From Candidatus Shapirobacteria bacterium (GTDB lineage: Bacteria; Patescibacteriota; Microgenomatia; UBA12405), in the NCBI GenBank assembly GCA_009885205.1, contig VFLE01000055.1, positions 20,277-84,276 of the forward strand: 64,000 nucleotides of DNA. Reading direction: 5' to 3'. The notes beneath the pieces were generated by a model. That model was given only the letters and a program-made list of their open reading frames with translations. It had not been told where the DNA came from and made no database searches. A program made the translations under genes and the position numbers. Positions 43,651 through 52,641 of the stretch are shown in pieces (the first letter of the stretch is position 1; every line of letters begins with the position of its first letter).

Positions 43651-43656
43651 ATTATA
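43651..43656 (-). promoter_or_regulatory. -10 box for proS leader
   Basis: TATAAT on the minus strand; start expected near 43644, just ahead of the T-box hairpins. The -35 (TTATAC at 17 bases) is poor. Confidence 0.6.
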
Positions 43657-43674
43657 TCAGATTTTTTATCGTGG

Positions 43675-43680
43675 TATAAA
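43675..43680 (+). promoter_or_regulatory. -10 box of small membrane gene, leaderless
   Basis: TATAAA, six bases, then ATG at 43687; divergent from the proS promoter. Confidence 0.55.
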
Positions 43681-43686
43681 TAATAA

Positions 43687-43992
43687 ATGACTAAGACAAA
43701 ATCATATTTAACTTTACTTGCTTTAAACTTTGTATTTTTGTTTTTATTTTTGAATTTTTATTCAGGTACTATTTATGGAAAGAATAATCTTGGTGGTGGT
43801 GAGCCTGGTCTGGCGGAATTCAGTGTATTTGTGTGGGGATTGGTGTATTACCCAGTTGGTATTTTGTTATCAATTAGTTTTTTTAATAATATCGTTAATA
43901 AATTTTCAATGGTTAAAATTAAATTTATACATAAGCTCTTGATTTCCTCAATAATTTTATCTTTTTGTTGGACTTGGTTTTTATTTAGATAA
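43687..43992 (+). CDS. Small three-helix membrane protein, unknown
   Basis: 101 residues with three hydrophobic segments (LTLLALNFVFLFLFLNF, SVFVWGLVYYPVGILLSISF, LLISSIILSFCWTWFLF). No recognisable family. Lone plus-strand gene flanked by the proS leader and a bidirectional terminator. Confidence 0.55.
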   Translation: MTKTKSYLTLLALNFVFLFLFLNFYSGTIYGKNNLGGGEPGLAEFSVFVWGLVYYPVGILLSISFFNNIVNKFSMVKIKFIHKLLISSIILSFCWTWFLFR

Positions 43993-43998
43993 TACAAA

Positions 43999-44042
43999 AA
44001 GCCCGCGGTGCACGAAATAAATTTCATACACAACGCGAGCTT
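43999..44042. terminator. Long hairpin between convergent genes, likely bidirectional terminator
   Basis: Arms AAGC-CGCG-GTG-GAAAT and ATTTC-CAC-CGCG-GCTT with small bulges; A-run before it on the plus strand gives a T-run on the minus strand. It lies between the small membrane gene and the RNase J stop. Confidence 0.6.
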
Positions 44043-44060
44043 GAATCAATAATAACAGAC

Positions 44061-45830
44061 TTAAACTTCCATCACCAATGGCAAGACCATAGGTTGGCGG
44101 CCGGTCTTTTCGAGAATTATTCCTTCAATATGAGCCTGTAATTCTTGTCTAATAAATTCAAAATTAGCAGGTTTAGAAGTTGCCTCGGTAAATTTGCGAT
44201 TTATTTCGGCCATTAAAAAGTCCATAAGATCGGCATTTTCTTTTTCAAAAACAAAGCCCCTCGATAAAATTACTGGAGGTTTGGCTAAGATACCAGTTTC
44301 TTTAGTTACCAACAAAACAAAGGAGAACATCCCTTCTTCGGCCAATAATTTGCGATCGCGCAAAACAGTAGTACCAACATCACCAATTCCCAAACCATCA
44401 ATTAATACTTTGCGAAGCTGATTGTGCTGTTTGGTATCGACCTTACCATCGGCAAAAAAAGTGATAATAGCATCGGTATCGGGTGAAATTAATTGTTCGT
44501 CTTTGTACCCCATAGTTTTGGCCATGGTGTGGTAACTTTTGACGTGACGGAAATTACCTCCAATTGGGACTAAATATTTGGGACGGACTAAATCCATCAA
44601 AATAGCGTGTTCTTTTTGAAAACCGTGACCAGAGACGTGAATTTCTTGACTGTCACCATAAATTACTTCGGCACCCATACGAGCCAGAGTGTCAATCAAA
44701 TCATAAATATGGGAAGTAGTGCCAGGAATATAATCGGGGGCAGAAAAAATAACTTTGTCACCTGATTTTATTTTAATCCTATGTTTTCCCATAACCATTT
44801 TACTTAAAGCAGAATTAGGTTGAGCGGAAAAACCAGCAACTAAAAATATTAGCTTATTATCGGCAAAATTTTTGGTTCGTTCAACGGGCACTAAATCATC
44901 ATCAGTTAAGTTAACATAGCCAAGTTCTTTGGCAATGGCAATAGCTTTGTCAACCGAATAACCGACGGGGACAATTTTTCGACCAGCGCGTTTGGCATAA
45001 TCGATGGCTTGACCCCAACGAACGACGTTACTGGAAATTGAAGTCACAAAAACCCGACCCTTTGATGTAATAATATCGCGGTTGAATTTTTCGGCAATAG
45101 AACTCTCGGAAGGTGAAAAACCTTCGTGATCAGCACCAAGACAATCAGACATTAGAGCCACAACTTTCTTTTCACCAACGCGGGCGATGTGAGCCAAATC
45201 GGAAGGTTTGCCGTCTAAGGGAAATAAATCAAATTTAAAATCAGAACCATGGTAAAAAATACCGATGGGAGTGGTAATAGCAAAATGATTGGTGTCAGGA
45301 ACAGAATGGTTGACCTTAATGGTATCAATAGTAAATGGACCGGCGGTCATAACATCACCACTTTCGTAGATTTTCATGTTGCTACGAATTGAGGCTTCGA
45401 CTAAACGATTATCAATAAAGGCAGCGGCCATTCGAGGGGCAAAAAGTGGGATATTTGGACCAAGAACAGGGAGAATAAAACGAAGAGCACCGATATGGTC
45501 TTCGTGACCGTGGGTGATAAAAATACCCAAAATTCGGTCTTTTTTGTCTTCCAAATATTTAGTATCAGGAATTTGGAGATCAACTCCAAACTCGTCTTCT
45601 TCGGGGAAACCAACACCGCAGTCGACAATGATTATCTGACTTTTGGCCAGGTCGCCATTGGGGACATATTCATAGACGAACATGTTTTGGGTAACATCAC
45701 CAAAGCCACCAAGGGCAATGAGACGAACCGAATCACGGCTACCGCCAAGATTTTGGACAGGGAGAGTTTTGGAAAAATTAACAGGAGGACGGTTTACCGG
45801 ACGAGCCGGTGAGAAATTTTTATTTATCAT
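44061..45830 (-). CDS. rnj: Ribonuclease J
   Basis: 589 residues. Metallo-beta-lactamase/beta-CASP nuclease: GIFITHGHEDHIGALRF holds the HxHxDH motif, KVNHSVPDTNHFAI, VALMSDCLGADHEGFSPSE, FVTSISSNVVRWGQA, and HVSGHGFQKEHAILMDLVRP; a C-terminal domain follows. Extended N-terminus of about 35 residues. 5'-exo and endonuclease for mRNA decay, fitting with pnp nearby. TATACT (45842-45837) six bases before ATG gives a leaderless start; a second promoter lies farther upstream. Confidence 0.95.
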   Translation of the reverse strand: MINKNFSPARPVNRPPVNFSKTLPVQNLGGSRDSVRLIALGGFGDVTQNMFVYEYVPNGDLAKSQIIIVDCGVGFPEEDEFGVDLQIPDTKYLEDKKDRILGIFITHGHEDHIGALRFILPVLGPNIPLFAPRMAAAFIDNRLVEASIRSNMKIYESGDVMTAGPFTIDTIKVNHSVPDTNHFAITTPIGIFYHGSDFKFDLFPLDGKPSDLAHIARVGEKKVVALMSDCLGADHEGFSPSESSIAEKFNRDIITSKGRVFVTSISSNVVRWGQAIDYAKRAGRKIVPVGYSVDKAIAIAKELGYVNLTDDDLVPVERTKNFADNKLIFLVAGFSAQPNSALSKMVMGKHRIKIKSGDKVIFSAPDYIPGTTSHIYDLIDTLARMGAEVIYGDSQEIHVSGHGFQKEHAILMDLVRPKYLVPIGGNFRHVKSYHTMAKTMGYKDEQLISPDTDAIITFFADGKVDTKQHNQLRKVLIDGLGIGDVGTTVLRDRKLLAEEGMFSFVLLVTKETGILAKPPVILSRGFVFEKENADLMDFLMAEINRKFTEATSKPANFEFIRQELQAHIEGIILEKTGRQPMVLPLVMEV

Positions 45831-45836
45831 AAGTAA

Positions 45837-45842
45837 AGTATA
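45837..45842 (-). promoter_or_regulatory. Proximal -10 box of RNase J gene, leaderless
   Basis: Minus strand TATACT, six bases, ATG at 45830. Confidence 0.6.
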
Positions 45843-45934
45843 AGAATGAAGAGAATTGTTTTAATTAAATAATGGTAACATTTTCGCGACTAACATTTCG
45901 TTTCGGAGAATGATTCTGTTCAAGCTGTTGGGAT

Positions 45935-45943
45935 AGTATAACA
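45935..45943 (-). promoter_or_regulatory. Distal extended -10 box upstream of RNase J
   Basis: Minus strand TGT-TATACT (45943-45935). Would give a ~98-base leader with two CGAAAATGTTA-like repeats and an 11-codon ORF MLVAKMLPLFN. Confidence 0.45.
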
Positions 45944-45953
45944 TGAAAATTGT

Positions 45954-47012
45954 TTACCACTGTGGCATATATTTTTTGACGTTACTATCGTCAATAACAA
46001 TTTTGGGTGTGCCGGATAAAATTAGGGCGGCGGTTTTGCGACAGAGGCCTTCGATGTTGCGCTTTAGAGTACGGACACCGGCGTCAAAACCAAGAGGACG
46101 AACAATGTTTGGCCAAATGTCATCGTTAATTATTAATTCGTCCTTAGTTATGGCTGAATCTTTTAGTGCCCGGGGTAATAAATATTTTTTACCAATCATC
46201 ATTTTTTCTTCGTCATTGTAACTAGGCATTTGGATAACTTCGAGACGATCCATAACGGCAGTAGCGATACGGGCAGTGTTGTTGCAAGTGGCGACAAAAA
46301 AAGCTTGGGACAAATTAAAAGGATAATCTAAATAATGATCGGAAAAGCGGTCGTTTTGCTCGGGGTCGAGTAGCTCGACTAGCACACCCATAATGGTATT
46401 GAGGGCATCGTCGGCGACACGGTCGATTTCATCTAAAAGTATGACGGGATTATTGGTTTTGGCAGTGGCCAGACCACGGATAATGGCGCCGGGTTCGGCT
46501 TCGGGGTGGAGACGACTTTGACCACGAAGATAAAGTGGGTCACCTAAACCGCCAAAAGGAATACGAATAAGTTGGCGACCAAGGACATCGGCAATGGACT
46601 TGGCCATGGTAGTTTTGCCAGTACCTACGAGCCCCACAAACAACAAAATTGGAGCCCGAAAAGGCTCGTCGGGGTGACGAGTTTTTTGCAAAGCCAGAAT
46701 GGAAACGTATTCTTCGATTCTTTGTTTAACTTCGTCGAGGCCATAATGATTTTCGTCGAGTTTTTGGCGAGTGTGGGAAATGTCAAGAATGTCGTCACTT
46801 TTGGTAAACCAAGGCAATTTAATAACCCAATCGAGATATTTATTGGCTGATTGATAAAAAGCCCAAAAAGTATCTTCGGATTTTGAGTTTACTTCTAACT
46901 GGGCAAATAACTCGTTTAAAGATTCGACCAGACCATCGGGTAATTTGACACTCTTGGATTTGGTCCGCAATTTTTCAATGGCACTAACGATGGTCAAATT
47001 TTCTTCGGGCAT
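45954..47012 (-). CDS. Lon-type AAA+ ATPase without protease domain
   Basis: 352 residues from MPEENLTIV. A short helical N-part, then the Lon AAA+ module: YGLDEVKQRIEEYVSILAL, Walker A VGLVGTGKTTMAKS, IPFGGLGDPLYLRGQ, PVILLDEIDRV, ELLDPEQNDRFSDHYLDYPF, DRLEVIQMPSY and the small domain GVRTLKRNIEGLCRK. It stops after IVIDDSNVKKYMPQW, just where the Ser-Lys protease domain should begin; the N-terminal substrate domain is also missing. So an unfoldase/remodeller rather than a protease, unless a protease is encoded elsewhere. TATACT six bases before ATG. Confidence 0.85.
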   Translation of the reverse strand: MPEENLTIVSAIEKLRTKSKSVKLPDGLVESLNELFAQLEVNSKSEDTFWAFYQSANKYLDWVIKLPWFTKSDDILDISHTRQKLDENHYGLDEVKQRIEEYVSILALQKTRHPDEPFRAPILLFVGLVGTGKTTMAKSIADVLGRQLIRIPFGGLGDPLYLRGQSRLHPEAEPGAIIRGLATAKTNNPVILLDEIDRVADDALNTIMGVLVELLDPEQNDRFSDHYLDYPFNLSQAFFVATCNNTARIATAVMDRLEVIQMPSYNDEEKMMIGKKYLLPRALKDSAITKDELIINDDIWPNIVRPLGFDAGVRTLKRNIEGLCRKTAALILSGTPKIVIDDSNVKKYMPQW

Positions 47013-47018
47013 ATAAAA

Positions 47019-47024
47019 AGTATA
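47019..47024 (-). promoter_or_regulatory. -10 box of Lon-like gene, leaderless
   Basis: Minus strand TATACT, then TTTTAT, then ATG at 47012. Confidence 0.6.
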
Positions 47025-47104
47025 CACGAAAAAACACTATTATTTATGAGACCAATGTGTGGTGGAATTCTTGTTTTACTACAACGTGATTTGTCGATTA
47101 TTGT

Positions 47105-47132
47105 GTAGAGACGCACCATGGTGCGTCTCTAC
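47105..47132. repeat. 28-bp perfect palindrome, family A (core CACCATGGTG), with extended flank
   Basis: Between the Lon-like gene and pnp. The right flank to about 47190 matches the flanks at 607 onward (plus) and 59964 downward (minus). Confidence 0.9.
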
Positions 47133-47191
47133 AGGGATGCGAATATGCCTAATATTGGGGAATAAACGCAGCGAAACAATCATTGAATATT

Positions 47192-47219
47192 GTAGGAACA
47201 TGCCGCGGCATGTTCCTAC
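47192..47219. repeat. 28-bp perfect palindrome, family B (core ATGCCGCGGCAT)
   Basis: GTAGGAAC/GTTCCTAC arms, immediately at the end of the extended family-A element and 16 bases from the pnp stop. Confidence 0.9.
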
Positions 47220-47235
47220 GTAAAGAAATTACGAA

Positions 47236-49455
47236 TTATCTTCGAGGTCTCGAGTCGTTTTGGGCGAAGTTACGGAAACCGCCGGAACGAGGTCGGTCAC
47301 TACCACGATTATCAAACTGAGGACGGGGTGGCCCCGCCTTCGCAAAGCCTTCGTCGGGCGAAGCAGGATGAGCGGTTTTAAACTCGGGGGCTGATAATTT
47401 TATTTGATGATTATCATTGTAACCACTGATTTGGACTTTAATTTTGTCACCAACTTTGATAATAGCTGAGGGGTCAGATAGGAAGCCTTGGGTCATTTCC
47501 GAGACGTGAAGTAGAGCTTCACGACCGGGTAAAAATTCGACAAAGGCACCAAAATTTTCAACACGAGTTACTTCTCCTTCAAACTCTTCGCCCATTTGGA
47601 CTTCGCGAACCATGGATTCAATTTGAAAAGCACAAGCGTCAATTTGAACCTGATCTAGGGAAGAAATTGAAGCACGACCAAAATCATCAATATCAATTTG
47701 GGTGCCAAATTTTTCCATTAAGGCTTTAATGGTTTTGCCACCAGAGCCAATCACTTCTCCGATTTTGTCTTCGGGTAAGGTAATCATTTTTATTTTAGGG
47801 GCATAAGCTGACAATTCTTTGCGTGGTGCGATTAATACCGATTCCATTTTGGTAATAATTTGGAGACGAGCGGCTAAACTTTGGGCAAAAGTATCCTTAA
47901 TCATGGCAAAAGATAGACCCATGCGTTTGATATCAAGTTGAATGGCGGTAATACCCGTTTTGGTACCAGTAATTTTGAAATCCATGTCACCACAGTGATC
48001 TTCGATTCCGGCAATATCGGTTAATAAAATATATTTACCTGCATCATCGGAAACCATACCGACAGAAATACCGGCCACATGAGCCTTGAGGGGAACACCA
48101 GCGGCCATTAAAGACATGGTTGAACCACAGGTCGAGGCCATAGAAGATGATCCATTTTGAGATAGCACTTCGGAAGTTAAGATAATAGTATAAGGAAATT
48201 CCTCGACAGTAGGAATGACGGCAACTAAGGCTTTTTCGGCTAGGGCTCCGTGACCAATTTCACGGCGACCAGGACGACCAGTGCGTCCAGTTTGACCGGT
48301 GGAAAAAGGTGCGGCGGAATAATAATGAATATAACGTTTGGTAGTTTCACCACTGCTATCTTGTAAATGTTGTTCTTCAGATAAAGGACCTAAAGTAGTA
48401 ATAGTTAAGGCTTGGGTTAATCCCCTTTCAAATAAGGCGGAACCATGGGTACAAGGTAAGACATCAAGCTCTATATTTAGGGGACGAATTTCGGTCGTGG
48501 CTCGTTTGTCATAACGTTTGCCGGCCAGAGTTGTGGCACGAATATATTTACGAACAACATTGTCGACGGCTTCCATTAATTTGGCCTTGTCTACTTCACC
48601 CGATTCTAATTGTGTCGCAAATTTTTCGATAGCAGTTTCTTTTATTTTTTCTTCACCGGCCATATGGGCACCATCAACACCGGCAGAAATAAAATCCTCA
48701 AGTTCTTTTTTAACGGCTGCTTCGACTTTATCTTGCAATTCAATTGAAGGCGAAAGATCGGTGTATTCCATTTTTGGTTTGCCAAATTCTGTGGCAAATT
48801 CCATAAGTTTTGCATTTATTTCATCACCAGTTTTAATACCTAATTCGATAGCTTTGAGAACAATATCATTATCAACAATTTTGACATCGGCCTCAATCAT
48901 GTTGACACCCTCAGAATCTTTACAAATTAAAAGATCCATATCGGAAGTTAATTGGTCGGTAATGGTGGGAAATAATGAAATTTCACCTGATTTTAGGCCT
49001 AAACGAACGGCCGAAACGGGACCTGAAAACGGTAAACCTGAAATCATGAGGGCAGCAGAAACGGCAGTAAAGGCAGTGACAACCACATCATTGTCGCGGT
49101 CATTACTTAAAACCGTGGCCATAACTTGGACTTCGTTTTTGAAACCCATAGGAAATAGAGGGCGGATAGATCGGTCGATAATTCGGCCAAATAAAACAGC
49201 GGTGTCACTGGGACCACCATCGCGTTTCATCCATTTGCCACCTTTGATAACACCACCAGCATAAAATTTGTCAACAAATTCGACAGAAAGTGGAAAATAA
49301 TCTTTGGATAAATCCAAATTGCCTTTGACAACGGTGGCCAAAACCACAGTTTTGCCCATTTGAGCCAGCACGGCACCACTGGCCTGTGGGGCTAATTTGC
49401 CGGTTGATAGGGTTATAACTTTACCACCGAGTGAGATATCCATAGATTTTTGCAT
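47236..49455 (-). CDS. pnp: Polyribonucleotide nucleotidyltransferase
   Basis: 739 residues, full length. Two RNase PH domains (GGKWMKRDGGPSDTAVLFGR, RTGRPGRREIGHGALAEKAL, SSMASTCGSTMSLMAAGVP), KH domain IGEVIGSGGKTIKALMEKFG, S1 domain FEGEVTRVENFGAFVEFLPG, and a short Arg/Gly tail. 3'-exonuclease for RNA turnover. Follows rpsO, the classic order. TATAAT five bases before ATG: own leaderless promoter. Confidence 0.97.
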   Translation of the reverse strand: MQKSMDISLGGKVITLSTGKLAPQASGAVLAQMGKTVVLATVVKGNLDLSKDYFPLSVEFVDKFYAGGVIKGGKWMKRDGGPSDTAVLFGRIIDRSIRPLFPMGFKNEVQVMATVLSNDRDNDVVVTAFTAVSAALMISGLPFSGPVSAVRLGLKSGEISLFPTITDQLTSDMDLLICKDSEGVNMIEADVKIVDNDIVLKAIELGIKTGDEINAKLMEFATEFGKPKMEYTDLSPSIELQDKVEAAVKKELEDFISAGVDGAHMAGEEKIKETAIEKFATQLESGEVDKAKLMEAVDNVVRKYIRATTLAGKRYDKRATTEIRPLNIELDVLPCTHGSALFERGLTQALTITTLGPLSEEQHLQDSSGETTKRYIHYYSAAPFSTGQTGRTGRPGRREIGHGALAEKALVAVIPTVEEFPYTIILTSEVLSQNGSSSMASTCGSTMSLMAAGVPLKAHVAGISVGMVSDDAGKYILLTDIAGIEDHCGDMDFKITGTKTGITAIQLDIKRMGLSFAMIKDTFAQSLAARLQIITKMESVLIAPRKELSAYAPKIKMITLPEDKIGEVIGSGGKTIKALMEKFGTQIDIDDFGRASISSLDQVQIDACAFQIESMVREVQMGEEFEGEVTRVENFGAFVEFLPGREALLHVSEMTQGFLSDPSAIIKVGDKIKVQISGYNDNHQIKLSAPEFKTAHPASPDEGFAKAGPPRPQFDNRGSDRPRSGGFRNFAQNDSRPRR

Positions 49456-49479
49456 AAATAATTATATATAAAAACGCGG

Positions 49480-49749
49480 TTACTTTTTGAGGTTAAGAGA
49501 TTTGATCAATTTACCATAGCGTTCTTCATTGTTGAGGGAGAGATAGCGAAGCAAACGACGACGTTTGGCAATTTTGGACAATAGTCCACGTTTTGCCGGA
49601 GAATCGTGTTTGTTGTCACCGAGGTGACCTTGGAGTTTGTCGATTTCTTTGGATAAAATAGCAACTTGAATTTCAGGAGATCCAGTATCACCCTTGGCTT
49701 GGGCGAATTTGGTAACGACTGATGTTTTTTCGTCTTTGGTTAATGCCAT
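49480..49749 (-). CDS. rpsO: 30S ribosomal protein uS15
   Basis: 89 residues. AQAKGDTGSPEIQVAILSKE, LQGHLGDNKHDSPAKRGLL and KRRRLLRYLSLNNEERYG are diagnostic. In many bacteria S15 represses its own mRNA leader; here a leader of about 70 bases exists (promoter at 49827), in contrast to the leaderless neighbours. Confidence 0.97.
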   Translation of the reverse strand: MALTKDEKTSVVTKFAQAKGDTGSPEIQVAILSKEIDKLQGHLGDNKHDSPAKRGLLSKIAKRRRLLRYLSLNNEERYGKLIKSLNLKK

Positions 49750-49826
49750 GTGTTTAATGGTGCTAATTTTAGTAAAAATTAAAATTCCAGAATGGCTACT
49801 GAAAAACTAAAATAAGTACAGTTGAT

Positions 49827-49835
49827 ATTGTAGCA
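49827..49835 (-). promoter_or_regulatory. Extended -10 promoter for rpsO
   Basis: Minus strand TGC-TACAAT (49835-49827); start near 49820, 70-base leader that can pair TTTTAGT with ACTAAAA. Nearly the same box recurs at 50140. Confidence 0.55.
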
Positions 49836-49842
49836 CAAACAC

Positions 49843-50133
49843 CTAGACTGTTCGAGTGATGTTGATGAATTGTGTTGGGTCAACCATACTACCAATTATT
49901 GGCATGGAGTGAATAATCCTTGATTTTCCAACAGGCAATTTTCTGTCTGACCAAAGAATATTACCAAGCCAGACTTTTACGTGACCATCGTATGTTTCCA
50001 AATCAACACGAAAAAACCCTATGGGATACTCGGCTTTTGATCGCTCCGTATGTATAATTGGTCTGATTTCTGCTGAGTTAATGCCTTCTGATATATATAA
50101 GGAAAATTCGGCTTCCTGGGGTAATTGGTTCAC
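49843..50133 (-). CDS. Hypothetical protein
   Basis: 96 residues if the GTG at 50133 is the start: VNQLPQEAEFSLYISEG..., FFRVDLETYDGHVKVWLGNI. No Cys, no membrane helix, no family recognised. The start is supported by TGC-TACAAT ending six bases upstream; no in-frame ATG lies near, and a longer frame would overlap the next gene's stop. Confidence 0.45.
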   Translation of the reverse strand: MNQLPQEAEFSLYISEGINSAEIRPIIHTERSKAEYPIGFFRVDLETYDGHVKVWLGNILWSDRKLPVGKSRIIHSMPIIGSMVDPTQFINITRTV

Positions 50134-50139
50134 AAAGAC

Positions 50140-50148
50140 ATTGTAGCA
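50140..50148 (-). promoter_or_regulatory. Extended -10 box, leaderless GTG start
   Basis: Minus strand TGC-TACAAT, then GTCTTT, then GTG at 50133. Confidence 0.5.
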
Positions 50149-50155
50149 CAAAAAA

Positions 50156-50383
50156 TTAAGAACGAGGGAAAAATTCTTCTGAGACGACACAACTTTCTGT
50201 TCCGGTAGCTAATTTATTTTTTGCAGAACAAGTTCTGGCTCCAGTTAACGAATTAGTATTATTTTTTTTTAAAACACTTAACATTATTTTTTTTGACGGT
50301 TCTACCTCATTAATACTAGTCGGGAACCATTTTTGGCAACGAAGACAAATTGGATAGCTTTCTGATTGTGCTTGATTTGGCAT
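50156..50383 (-). CDS. Small hypothetical protein with CxxC
   Basis: 75 residues; CLRCQKWFP near residue 13 and two further Cys (RTCSAKN, ESCVVSE). Could hold a metal; family not recognised. 14 bases after the DHH-like gene, so probably co-transcribed. Confidence 0.45.
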   Translation of the reverse strand: MPNQAQSESYPICLRCQKWFPTSINEVEPSKKIMLSVLKKNNTNSLTGARTCSAKNKLATGTESCVVSEEFFPRS

Positions 50384-50397
50384 ACTCTTTTTAACTT

Positions 50398-51210
50398 TTA
50401 GACAGTGGGATTAAAGGTTGGATTTGGTGTGAACTGAGGGGTGGTGGTAGGTGTTGAAGCTGGGATGTCAGCAATGGGGTTAACCTCTGGAGTTACGGGA
50501 GTAGTAGTTGGAGTTTCGGGCTGGGTGGCACGGAGACAGAGGGCACCGGCTTCAAAAGATTCGGGGGAAACATTAACAGAGAATGATTGGGTAGCAACCC
50601 GAAGACCAATTAAAATGTCTTTGCCGGAGTCTTGGTCTAAGGTTAATCCTAACATAGGCAATAAGAAGGTAAATATTTCAGAAAAGGGAGCATCGGGGTC
50701 GATTAAACTAGCTTTAGCCCAAGATTTGGGAGTATTGGTGGGTGAAATATAAATCCAATTGCCCGAGTTAACCATAGAGGCTTTGTCACCTAAAGGCATT
50801 TCATCACCTAACATAAAACAAATATCGGCAGAACCAGAGCTATTGTTAATTGAAATTTGATTTTGATCAATTTTAGTCGCTCCTGTTTTGGTTTTGACAA
50901 CCAAATTTAGTTTGCCACCATCATCGTTGTAGGAAACCTGATCAATTTGATCCAAAGGATAGGAGACAGTAATAACCAAATCGGCAGGATTATAGGAATC
51001 AGTAATCAATTCAAGTCCACTTAATTTGGAATAATTTTGATCGGGTTTTTGGAGTGACAAAACTTGGGCGGTTTTACCAGCTTTTTTTAAAGCTAGGGCT
51101 AAACCTAAAGCTGAACCAATTGAATCAACTGACATGGTAGGAACCACGATTAGGGCAGATTTGGCGGTATCTAAAAGAGATTTAATTTCGGTGACGTTGT
51201 AGTTTTTCAT
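50398..51210 (-). CDS. Degenerate DHH-phosphoesterase-like protein with Thr/Pro tail
   Basis: 270 residues. The N-terminal Rossmann-like start (SALIVVPTMSVDSIGSALGLALAL) is that of NrnA/DHH proteins, but the metal motif (normally NPDGDAxGS) is reduced to SVDSIGS, the next Asp motif is poor, and no DHH triplet or C-terminal GGGH is visible. About 40 residues of Thr/Pro repeats end the protein. It occupies the place where nrnA lies in the usual nusA-infB-rbfA-nrnA-truB-rpsO order, so it is likely a descendant that lost catalysis. Confidence 0.65.
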   Translation of the reverse strand: MKNYNVTEIKSLLDTAKSALIVVPTMSVDSIGSALGLALALKKAGKTAQVLSLQKPDQNYSKLSGLELITDSYNPADLVITVSYPLDQIDQVSYNDDGGKLNLVVKTKTGATKIDQNQISINNSSGSADICFMLGDEMPLGDKASMVNSGNWIYISPTNTPKSWAKASLIDPDAPFSEIFTFLLPMLGLTLDQDSGKDILIGLRVATQSFSVNVSPESFEAGALCLRATQPETPTTTPVTPEVNPIADIPASTPTTTPQFTPNPTFNPTV

Positions 51211-51225
51211 AATGGTTATGATAGT

Positions 51226-52638
51226 CTATTTTTCAACTTTATAGGCTATTATAACATCATTTATTTTAAAATCAACATATGGTCGAAAAGTGATGCCATA
51301 TTGATGGCCAGCTTTGGCGGTATCAACAATGTCTTTGGCCTGACGAATTCCTTCGATTTTAGTATTTTTGATAATAATATCGTCACGTTTTAAGTGAATG
51401 TTGTCGCCTTTAGTCAACAAACCTTTGGTGACTTCGATACCAGCGATGCGGACTTTGTCAATTTTAAACTCGGCAATAATTTTGGCCTCACCGATGGTAG
51501 TTTCTTCAATGGTGGGGTCAAGCATTAATAAAACTTGTTTTTGAATATTTTCTAAAATTTCGTAAATGATTTTTGATTCAAAGATAGGTACTTTTTCGTT
51601 GTCAGCTAAATTTTTGATAAACCTGGGTACTGGTACATTGTAGGCAAAAACTTGGCCATGAGCGGAAGCGGCCATGTTGACATCATTGTCGGTGATAGTG
51701 CCAACGCCAGAGGCGAGCAAGAAAACGTCGTCGGAAAGAGAACTAAGGAGAGCTTCAAGAGTGCCCTGAACATCGGCTTTAATGACGATAGGTAGTCGAG
51801 GAGAGCCATCGGTTTTAGTTTGAGACAAACGAGTAGGATCGATAGTGGAAGTAGATTCGGTTTTAAGGCTAGAAACTGGAGTACCAACTAAAGGGACTGA
51901 TTCAAAACCGAGAATTTCGACAGCAGATGAGGGTAAGGCGATGGGAATAGACATGGCTTTGACCTTGCAGGGGATGTTTTGGGCAAAAATAATATCACCT
52001 AATTTAATTTGACCTTTTTTAACGATAAGGGTAGCGACGGGACCGCGACTTTTGTCGAGTAGTGACTCGATAACCACGGCCTCGAGTGGTTCGTCCTTAC
52101 TATCGGTTAATTCCATAATTTCGGCGTGTAAAAATATACTATCTAGGAGGGCGTCAATCCCCTGACCGGTTTTACCAGAAACGGGGAATAGAGCCACCTG
52201 ACCACCATATTCTTCGGGGGTTAATTCGAGTTCAACCAATTGACCTTTGACTTTTTCTGGGGAACTATCGGCCATATCGACCTTGGTCATGGCGATAATG
52301 ACAGGGGCATTGGTTTTTTTAATTTCTTTGATACATTCCTTGGTTTGGGCCATAACTCCATCAACAGCAGAAATGACGAGAACAATAATGTCGGTAATTT
52401 GAGCACCACGAGAGCGCATTTGACAAAAAGCAGCGTGACCAGGAGTATCGATAAAGGTGATTTTGCCTGATTTTCCGGATTTAGACGAGACATCGACAGT
52501 ATAGGCAGAAATGTGTTGAGTGATTCCACCCGCTTCGCGAGCAGCGACACTACTACCACGGATTTTATCCAAAAGAGTAGTCTTGCCATGGTCAACATGG
52601 CCCATTATTGTGACAATGGGTGGGCGGAAATTTTGCAT
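51226..52638 (-). CDS. infB: Translation initiation factor IF-2, short form
   Basis: 470 residues: no N-terminal extension, only G domain and domains II-IV. G1 [14 protein letters not shown], switch [37 protein letters not shown]. The C-terminal fMet-tRNA domain ([19 protein letters not shown]) is intact. Three bases after nusA. Confidence 0.96.
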   Translation of the reverse strand: MQNFRPPIVTIMGHVDHGKTTLLDKIRGSSVAAREAGGITQHISAYTVDVSSKSGKSGKITFIDTPGHAAFCQMRSRGAQITDIIVLVISAVDGVMAQTKECIKEIKKTNAPVIIAMTKVDMADSSPEKVKGQLVELELTPEEYGGQVALFPVSGKTGQGIDALLDSIFLHAEIMELTDSKDEPLEAVVIESLLDKSRGPVATLIVKKGQIKLGDIIFAQNIPCKVKAMSIPIALPSSAVEILGFESVPLVGTPVSSLKTESTSTIDPTRLSQTKTDGSPRLPIVIKADVQGTLEALLSSLSDDVFLLASGVGTITDNDVNMAASAHGQVFAYNVPVPRFIKNLADNEKVPIFESKIIYEILENIQKQVLLMLDPTIEETTIGEAKIIAEFKIDKVRIAGIEVTKGLLTKGDNIHLKRDDIIIKNTKIEGIRQAKDIVDTAKAGHQYGITFRPYVDFKINDVIIAYKVEK

Positions 52639-52641
52639 AAT

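Noticed and set aside
45880..45930. Cloverleaf-like sequence upstream of RNase J
   Set aside because: TTCAAG resembles a T-loop but acceptor and D-arm pairing are absent; no tRNA could be supported anywhere in the window.
48518..49264. Long plus-strand ORF opposite pnp (248 codons)
   Set aside because: Antisense shadow of a well-conserved PNPase region, with no promoter or recognisable protein.
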